Below are positions 9,051 through 14,232 of a stretch of 14,232 bases of DNA, piece after piece; positions within the stretch are counted from its first letter, which is position 1; the number at the start of each line of letters is the position of its first letter. The position numbers were made by a program, and so were the translations under genes. Source of the DNA: Euperipatoides rowelli (taxonomy: Eukaryota; Onychophora; Udeonychophora; Euonychophora; Peripatopsidae); NCBI GenBank assembly GCA_003024985.2, contig PXIH01S0009209.1, one strand, 5' to 3'. Under the pieces are notes generated by a model that saw nothing but the letters and a program-made list of their open reading frames with translations, was not told where the DNA came from and searched no databases.

Positions 9051-9188
9051 GCTGTATATAATTTAAATAGTATACAGTAATTAATTAATTGCTGTATATA
9101 ATTTACATAATATACAGCAATTAATTAGTATAAACTTAATTTCACTATCGTTGCATTAATCTAATTAGTATGCACTTAATTTCACTAT
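9051..9188. repeat. Period-40 tandem block with an 18-bp hairpin
   Basis: 9051-9090 and 9091-9130 are adjacent 40-bp units agreeing at 35 of 40 positions. Immediately after, a different 27-bp segment (9122-9148) recurs at 9162-9188, again exactly 40 bp apart. The second unit forms a perfect 18-bp stem (9082-9099 with 9110-9127, containing AATTGCTGTATAT) around a 10-nt loop. The block occupies the place where the Merlin transposase N-terminus should be. Confidence 0.75.
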
Positions 9189-9452
9189 TTTTTTTTCCTC
9201 TGGTGGGTGCAAACTACTAAAGGCCCCTAAAATTTTCTAACATATTTGGAAATGCACAATATGACAAAAAAAATGAAAAGAAATAAAAAGGACTTTTGGA
9301 ATTTTTAGATAGTGAAATGCAGTTTAATAAAATGAAACACTATTACAATGCAGACTGTAGGAAAAGTGCATGACAAAGTGAAGGTGTATCGAAAAACATC
9401 CAGAAAAATGAAGAAGAAAGGTGATGCAGTTTAGCCTTTTCCTATGAAAAAC

Positions 9453-9711
9453 ACTTGCTTCATAATACCCTCACATTTACTAAACAGAGGAGAAAACTCT
9501 CATTTTGGGCAGTGCTCAAGAAATAGATTAAACTAAGGTTTTAGGAATGATTAATCTATTATTAGATTGACTTCTGATTATCTTCCTTTAACTTTGCAAC
9601 AAAGAAATTTGTCATAGGTAAAAAAAAATGTTAGTCGGATAAGAGAAAATTGATTAAATGCTGACATGTTCTTTTAAAATCTCAATACAGTGCAGAGATG
9701 TTGCTAATGTA
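9453..9711. repeat. Unnamed dispersed repeat, copy 2
   Basis: Partner of the copy at 3023-3177, with the two matching blocks at 9453-9487 and 9695-9711. Similarity continues loosely to about 9750. The two copies sit 6.4 kb apart in different introns of the same gene. An old interspersed element is likelier than a local duplication because the flanks do not match. Class unknown. Confidence 0.5.
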
Positions 9712-10896
9712 GAAGTGAAATAAAAGCTAATATCTGTCACTCCCAATACACAGATTATAGTTTCTTTATTAGGAATAGAAATACAGACACATTAATGATA
9801 TAAAGTTAAATAAATATATTTAATAAAATAAATAAAAACACCAACATATGATCAGTCAATTTGACAGCCTTGATTGACTTTTATCCATGCTTAGGCTAGC
9901 TAAAATCTGTGTCAACTATTTTGATAATTTAAATGGTAATGCAGGCAAATATTCTGTGCTTGATCAAACATGGGAAAATTTCAGCAATATTTGGAGATAA
10001 TTCCTCGACCAATTATCCTTAGATAGATACCTAGTTTTTTTCTACCTAGCTTTAAGTTCTTGCCTGTGACTCACTATAGTTATATACAGTATACAGCAGA
10101 TGTTTAACCTTATTATTTGAGGATTTAAAAGTGGTGAAAATCATCATTTGTCTGCAAATTAGATACTATTAATAACTTCTTATGTGACAGACATTTATTT
10201 ACTAACATAATGAGCTGTACAAAGGTCATAAAATAAGGCAACTAAGAAAATTTCCAAGTGTAAAACAGTGTGATAAAATTTGTTTCCATACTTAAGAATA
10301 TCATAAAATATTAAACTGTTGTGGTTATCTTTTATTTTAGCATGTTTTAAAATTCTCTAAAACATGCTTAAAGTGTGGGATGTAATAATTTTTTTTTAAT
10401 AGGGAATTACACCCCATAAATATTAAAATGAAAACATCACAAACATTAATACAAATTGATACAAAGAAGAAGAAAAAATTAAAAACGAGAAAAATATACT
10501 GTAATTACTACTGAGTAGGCCTAATTTAGACGAACAACAACAAAATCGAAATAAGCATTTGAATACAGGAAATATTCTTAAATAGTTACAAATGGAAAAT
10601 ATTAATGCATTTATGTTGAAAAAATAAATTAACACATACTGCATAACATTATACTCCATGACTTTGGAGAAGAAAATAAAAATATAGGAAAAAGAGAAAA
10701 ATTATTTTCCTTCTACTCTCCTACATTTCACAAACAATAATTCTTTTAACATAAAATACCTATGAGAAAAGAAATCAGTTAAAAACCGAATCAAGATATT
10801 AGAGTAAATATAATGTCAAATAATAAACGAGAAAATAAAAAAAAAAAAATATGAAAAATGAAACGTAATTATACACTATTTAGAATTTAAAATTCA

Positions 10897-11945
10897 CTAC
10901 CTAGTTAGCTTAAACAAATAAATGAGACTGACAAATATCACCAAAATATAATACAACTAATTTTAGAAATGTCTAAAACCATTCAGAACACCCAAATGAC
11001 ACACAAAATAGGGAAGAAAAAGAGGTAACTTTTCTACCATTATCTTTATTTCCCCTTCTCTAATATCCTATTTAACTTCATGAAATTCATCATTTCCAAT
11101 ACACAATAAATCTTTATTTATCATTTTGTTATCCCATATTTGATTAAATCTGTCAAAATCCAAGTAGGCTAAGTAATGTTTTTAAAGTATTCAGTTTTGA
11201 CTATTTTTAACAATTACTCTCATAATGTTTGGATCCTTATTATTAAAGACAACATCGTTCCTATGGAGCCAAAATTGCTTAAAAATTATTAAAACAAATT
11301 TCACTAGATTTTTATTTTGTACCAAGAATTGTGCTACAGTACTGTATCTCTATTAAATTAGTGTTATAAAAATCAAAGCCAATCAGTTTCATTGGAGTCT
11401 CAAAAGACTCCAATGCAAACAAACACAGCATGAAACTAGAGAAAAATTATTGTATCTTTTCAATAAGTCTCTTATCGCAAGAACTTCGTTTAAAAAATGA
11501 ATAGTGAATGAGACTAGGCCTGGTGAAGGTGAATATCCTGACAATTGTGTCAATAAATTTTGCTGCCCATCATTTACAAAATCAGTATATTCAATCTCTG
11601 CTAATTGCCTGTATGAAATGTTTTGGGGATGGTCTAGATCCAAATTTCTTAAATTATTTTTAAGTTCCGTGAAAATTCGAACAAAATTTTTAGAAATGTA
11701 TTTAGGTGGAGGTCTGTCAGTCAGAATAATGTCAGATAAAAATCCTGCACTATCCAGAAAAGATAGAAGCTTACAAGATGAATACGATGATACTGAGCTG
11801 GCGAGAATAAATAAATAAATCAGTCCCATACCTCCTAACTTTCTCAGGTGCATTAAAATTTTTCTGGAAATTGTAATAGTAGAATTCCCCAAAATAGCTT
11901 TATTACACAGTATAAATTTTATTTAAAATTTTTTTTATTAAGAGC
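10897..11945 (-). pseudogene. LINE ORF2 C-terminal region
   Basis: Beyond the palm the minus strand reads IVPIILYYIPHMLLIKKI, then FWGNSTITISRKILMHLRKLGGMGL (11825-11895; broken here only by listing), the F-x-WG...GG-x-G-x block that follows the thumb in L1/Tx1-type elements. A 167-codon open frame (11389-11892) continues with PPPKYISKNFVRIFTELKNN and related sequence. Further down, KLFWLHRNDVVFNN (about 11238-11281) is the late W-x-x-RN motif. The reading becomes stop-rich and ends near 10897. Function of this region in LINEs is poorly defined. No Cys-His knuckle was seen. Confidence 0.65.
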
Positions 11946-12086
11946 ATATGAGGAATGTAATATAAAATTATAGGAACAATGTATGCATTAATTTTAATCC
12001 CGAGAGAAATAGAAATCGATTTATAAAGAAGTTTGTCACATTTTTTGTTAATTCTACCAAGCACTTACTGTTGAACGATATTTACA

Positions 12087-12950
12087 TTATCCAACCAGTA
12101 AATGGAAATGGAATACTAAAAAATTCCTTAGGAGTAGAGCTGAAAAACCAGGAATCAAAGAACTCTCAAAAATCTTATAAGCATAAGTTTTATGTAAATT
12201 AATGACTGATCTAGAGACCGTACTAAAGGTTTTAATTAAATCCAAGGCCTTATTCAAGCCATTATTGTCATTACAAAATATACAGATGTCATCCAAATAA
12301 GAGAATGCCCTTATGGACTCATTAAGAGTGCCCACAAAGATACCAGTAAGCTCGTTATTCAAATTCTCCATGTCATTAATATAAATTGCAAACAGACTCG
12401 AGCTCAGAGGTGAGCCCTGAGGAATAGATTTCTTCACCTTAAAGTAATTATTTATCATATCATTTATTTTGAACGCTGTTGCGTTTGACCATATATAATT
12501 AACCAAACCTATGGTTAAATTTTAATTTCCACAAATTTGTATTATTTTATCAGTCAATAAAGGACGAGAGACATTAATGAAAAAATCTAAAATTAAAATA
12601 ATTTTTTTTGTTTTTTAGTTTTTACAAAGTTTACTGTTTCTTGTAACAAATAAATGACATTATGTTTCATATTACCTTTCAAAGAGAATATGAATTTGTT
12701 TAGCTTTTTTGGTAAAATCGAATTTAGTTTGTCATTTAAAATTCTAGATAATATTTTAGAATCAATATTCTCAATAGAAATAGGTCGCATACTATTCAAA
12801 AGGCAATTAATATCATTAGAGCTAATATTATTTTTAGGAATTAGAAAGAAGTAGGAAAAATTCTTATCCTGTATACTAATTGAAATAGTATGTTCCAAAG
12901 CCAGTAACAGCGCCATCTGACGGGCTAATTCAAAACTTTTTTTCTTCTCT
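12087..12950 (-). pseudogene. LINE reverse transcriptase palm, inactivated
   Basis: Non-LTR reverse transcriptase. From the N-terminal side: NFSYFFLIPKNN (the I-x-LIPK motif), MRPISIENIDSKILSRILND (the RPISL-N block), and NMKHNVIYLLQETVNFV. After a frameshift in an A-rich run near 12600 comes motif A, ILILDFFINVS, with its first Asp (12585-12587) but with the usual AFD replaced. Motif B is KKSIPQGSPLSSSLFAIYIND (about 12360-12425). Motif C is SYLDDICIF, with the two catalytic aspartates at 12288-12299. INLHKTYAYKI follows, matching the S-x-x-IN-x-x-K strand. A TAA at about 12520 and the frameshift break the chain. Confidence 0.85.
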
Positions 12951-12970
12951 AGATCACCAAAAAAAAAATG

Positions 12971-13099
12971 TTGGATGCCCGTGTAACGGACTTAAAAGAT
13001 CGGCGCGGGAACTATTTTTAGAAACTTTGAGTGGTGTTTTCTCATAGATAAAAAGGGCTTAAACAAAAATAAACATTTGATGCCCGTGTAATGGGCTTA
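12971..13099. repeat. Palindrome-containing repeat pair inside the LINE
   Basis: Two 24-bp direct repeats, 12971-12994 and 13076-13099, agree at 21 of 24 positions and share GATGCCCGTGTAA. Each holds a near-palindrome; the implied ancestor GCCCGT-GTA-ACGGGC would be a perfect 6-bp stem with a 3-nt loop. A third GGGCTTAA lies between them (13056-13063), next to GATCGGCGCGGGAA, unusually GC-rich for this window. The unit interrupts the LINE coding sequence between LCKIF and the FLIPK motif, so it looks like a later insertion of unknown class. Confidence 0.55.
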
Positions 13100-13139
13100 T
13101 TTGCTAGTTAATTAGTAAAATTTGAATATTTTACATAGT

Positions 13140-13829
13140 GATGGAACAAAAAGATGGCCGAATTTTAGAAAAATTGATCTCCCCAATCCATCATGACCGG
13201 TTGGAGCTGTTTTGTTTAATACCGTAGTATTAAAAATCTCATACACTGTAATTTTAAAATTATAATTATAGTCAAGATTAAGATCTAAATTATCATCACA
13301 TACTGGAAATGAAAACTTATCCTAAATAACACCCAACAATGCTTTATATTTATTATTAACAGCATTAGAAAGGTTTTCTCTCACCAAATTCACTCCATCA
13401 ATCTCTAACATTGGAGGGCATTTTTCCTGCTTTTAAAAAAAAATCTATATTATTTCTTTGTCCTTTATTATTTAAAGTTTATGAATTTCGCCAATTTACT
13501 TTCACAATTTTCAATAACACTAAGCTTTTTTTTTATAGAAAAATACAATTCAACATTGTTAATATCTTTAGAGTTAAGGAAACTAAGTAAATGTTTTAAA
13601 TATTCTTTTCTTTCGTATTTTTACTAATAAATAACATATTTTCAGATTTCAATAATCTAAAAACATCTGATTTAAATAACAACCAATCAAATATATTTAA
13701 CTCTGCGCCGCCATTCATAATCTTATGTAAAATGCAAAGTTTATTATAACAATTTAAAGAGAAAGAAAGACTAGCGTGCAAAATAACTAACGTGTTTAGT
13801 GAAATTGTTAACTGCATTTCTGGCAACAT
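13140..13829 (-). pseudogene. LINE ORF2 linker and pre-RT region
   Basis: The region after the endonuclease reads as a lysine-rich helical linker: SENMLFISKNTKEKN (near 13600-13640) and, after a frame change, NNVELYFSIKKKLSVIENCE. Then come KCPPMLEIDGVNLVRENLSN and AVNNKYKALLGVI (13330-13435), the usual block before the RT. It continues through YEIFNTTVLNKTAPTGHDGL, matching the LINE pattern of K-x-P-G-x-DG, and LKFGHLFVPSLCKIF. Stops include one after LLGVI. This continuity ties the endonuclease and RT parts into one element. Confidence 0.72.
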
Positions 13830-14099
13830 TGGTCAAGACAAAAGATGATTCTAATAAACAGTGGTCAGAAAAATTGGTAAATTATATGTTGAAAAGAGTA
13901 ATATTAGCTATATTTAATGGCATACAAAATATAGTCTAGCTTGTTTGCAACATTAAGTGTAATCTAAGTAAAGTTATCAATTTTATTAACAACAGAAAAA
14001 ATGAAATTTCTCTTTAAAAAGTTATTGAAACCCTCTAATTTACTGATATCAGGTGTATTTAAATCAGAACAAATAATTATATTAAAACCATCCGGTTTA
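13830..14099 (-). pseudogene. LINE apurinic-type endonuclease, C-terminal part
   Basis: The domain nicks target DNA to prime LINE reverse transcription. The visible motifs are FNIIICSDLNTPDI (the GDFN-like active-site strand, with S in place of the usual G), then KLEGFNNFLKRNFIFSVVNK, then NKLDYIL (the R-x-DYI motif, 13925-13942) and about 20 residues later FSDHCLLES with the catalytic Asp-His pair (13861-13872). Order and spacing fit the exonuclease-endonuclease-phosphatase fold. The N-terminal half, with the catalytic Asn and Glu, is missing beyond 14100. Stops interrupt before DYIL and before FSDH. Confidence 0.78.
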
Positions 14100-14112
14100 A
14101 TCTTGGTTTAAT

Positions 14113-14232
14113 CTTTCAACAAACCAATTTGGTTTTCGTAAAGGCTTTTCTACAGCCTCATGTCTTTTAAAAACAACTGATTATGTTACCTCAAATTTAG
14201 AGTTATCTATTCCTACAGATCTTATTTTTTTT
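14113..14232 (+). pseudogene. Reverse transcriptase fragment (start), running off the window
   Basis: Forty open codons on the plus strand, continuing to the last base: TNQFGFRKGFSTASCLL, then KTTDYVTSNLEL and IPTDLIFF. QFGFRKG-ST is the conserved block before motif A of CR1/jockey-type non-LTR reverse transcriptases, and the final T-D-LIFF would be the strand leading into the catalytic F-D-x-x-K-AFD. Nothing upstream on this strand continues the protein, so it is truncated at about 14113, exactly where the minus-strand LINE ends. Probably a 5'-truncated or broken copy from a different LINE clade. Confidence 0.78.

Larger units (their letters stand above)
8378..9221 (-). mobile_element. Merlin (IS1595/ISXO2-like) DNA transposon, decayed
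   Basis: Two perfect 21-bp terminal inverted repeats bound the element: 8378-8398 contains TAGTAGTTTGCACCCACC and 9201-9221 is its exact reverse complement. Partial similarity extends about five bases further out (GAGCA against GGGCC after reversal). Taking that as the true end, the flanks TTATAATT (8365-8372) and CTAAAATT (9227-9234) agree at 6 of 8, which could be a worn 8-bp target duplication of the size usual for Merlin; this is weak. Inside lies one broken transposase on the minus strand. At about 0.84 kb it is short for an autonomous Merlin, and the N-terminal zinc-ribbon coding part is missing, its place taken by a 40-bp-period block at 9051-9188. Confidence 0.85.
10897..14099 (-). 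mobile_element. Long decayed LINE (EN + RT; L1/Tx1-like)
   Basis: About 3.2 kb on the minus strand reads, across several frames, as one ORF2 in the expected order: apurinic-type endonuclease (13830-14099), linker with a KCPPMLEIDG block (about 13390-13440), the pre-RT TGHDGL motif (about 13184-13203), reverse transcriptase palm (12087-12950), and a C-terminal part with GGMGL and W-x-x-RN motifs (10897-11900). Many stops and frameshifts show it is dead. The 5' end is broken inside the endonuclease at about 14100, where sequence of the opposite orientation begins. The AT-rich stretch 10390-10896 may be its 3' UTR. An insertion-like palindromic repeat interrupts it at about 12971-13099. The clade is inferred from the F-x-WG / GGMGL C-terminal style. 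Confidence 0.8.
8223..14232 (-). other. Intron upstream of the first visible LRP1-like exon (partial, at least 6,010 bp)
   Basis: The acceptor AG is at 8223-8224; the donor lies beyond the window. The stretch is largely transposon debris: the Merlin element (8378-9221), a dispersed repeat (around 9453-9711), a long minus-strand LINE (10897-14099) and the start of a plus-strand reverse transcriptase fragment (14113-14232). From 9760 to 10390 nothing is recognised. No other LRP exon was seen, so the size is a minimum. Confidence 0.65.

Noticed and set aside
10423-10659. Minus-strand open frame rich in Phe, Leu and Ile
   Set aside because: An AT-rich run read on the minus strand gives hydrophobic codons by composition; no signal or domain. 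It may lie in the LINE 3' UTR.
11504-11818. Plus-strand open frame of 104 codons
   Set aside because: It mirrors the LINE ORF2 C-terminal frame on the minus strand, which carries the GGMGL motif and continues the RT.
12654-12854. Plus-strand open frame of 66 codons
   Set aside because: Shadow of the minus-strand RT segment with FLIPK and RPISIEN motifs.
13596-13829. Minus-strand open frame of 77 codons as an independent gene
   Set aside because: It sits between the endonuclease and RT parts of the LINE and reads as its linker, so it was merged there.
1-14232. CRISPR array, tRNA or rRNA genes, bacterial-type operon or other new multi-gene system
   Set aside because: No regular spacer-repeat array, no tRNA box A/B pair or cloverleaf, no rRNA-like conserved stretch and no run of intact neighbouring genes was seen; the window is host intron plus transposon remains.

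Overview
The window looks like nuclear DNA from an invertebrate animal, roughly three-quarters A+T by eye. The evidence is spliced exons with GT/AG borders, kilobase-scale introns, and decayed animal-type transposons (LINE, hAT, Merlin). A few isolated N bases (2504, 2512, 3163) and two poly-C runs suggest a draft assembly. The species cannot be read from the sequence; an arthropod is a guess.

The only host gene I can support is on the minus strand. Four exons (8042-8222, 5523-5727, 4281-4473, 610-738) splice in compatible phases into about 235 uninterrupted residues. They cover the last YWTD beta-propeller blades and the following EGF module of a giant LDL-receptor-related protein. Residue-level resemblance to human LRP1 as I recall it ([25 protein letters not shown], and a Cys codon rebuilt across an intron) makes this an LRP1 orthologue, in the segment just before a ligand-binding cluster. 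The rest of the gene lies outside: 5' exons beyond 14232 and 3' exons beyond position 1. Exon 4281-4473 has a second in-frame acceptor 36 nt upstream.

The rest is intron carrying old mobile elements:
- 1-609: AT-rich intron with small repeats.
- 739-4280: a 3' fragment of a CR1/jockey-like LINE (2188-2700, minus) and one copy of an unnamed dispersed repeat (near 3023-3177).
- 5728-8041: a broken hAT-type transposase (about 6025-6790, plus, antisense to the gene).
- 8223-14232: a Merlin (ISXO2/IS1595-like) transposon with 21-bp perfect terminal inverted repeats (8378-9221) containing a 40-bp-period tandem block; a second dispersed-repeat copy (near 9453-9711); a long decayed LINE (10897-14099, minus) with endonuclease, linker, reverse transcriptase and C-terminal parts, interrupted near 12971-13099 by a GC-richer palindromic repeat; and, abutting it on the plus strand, the start of a different reverse transcriptase fragment (14113-14232).

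None of the transposon proteins is intact. I found no RNA gene, CRISPR array, promoter or new multi-gene system. The most interesting items are the tandem splice acceptors, the Merlin element with its catalytic Glu-to-Lys change and period-40 block, and the GCCCGT/ACGGGC palindrome pair.
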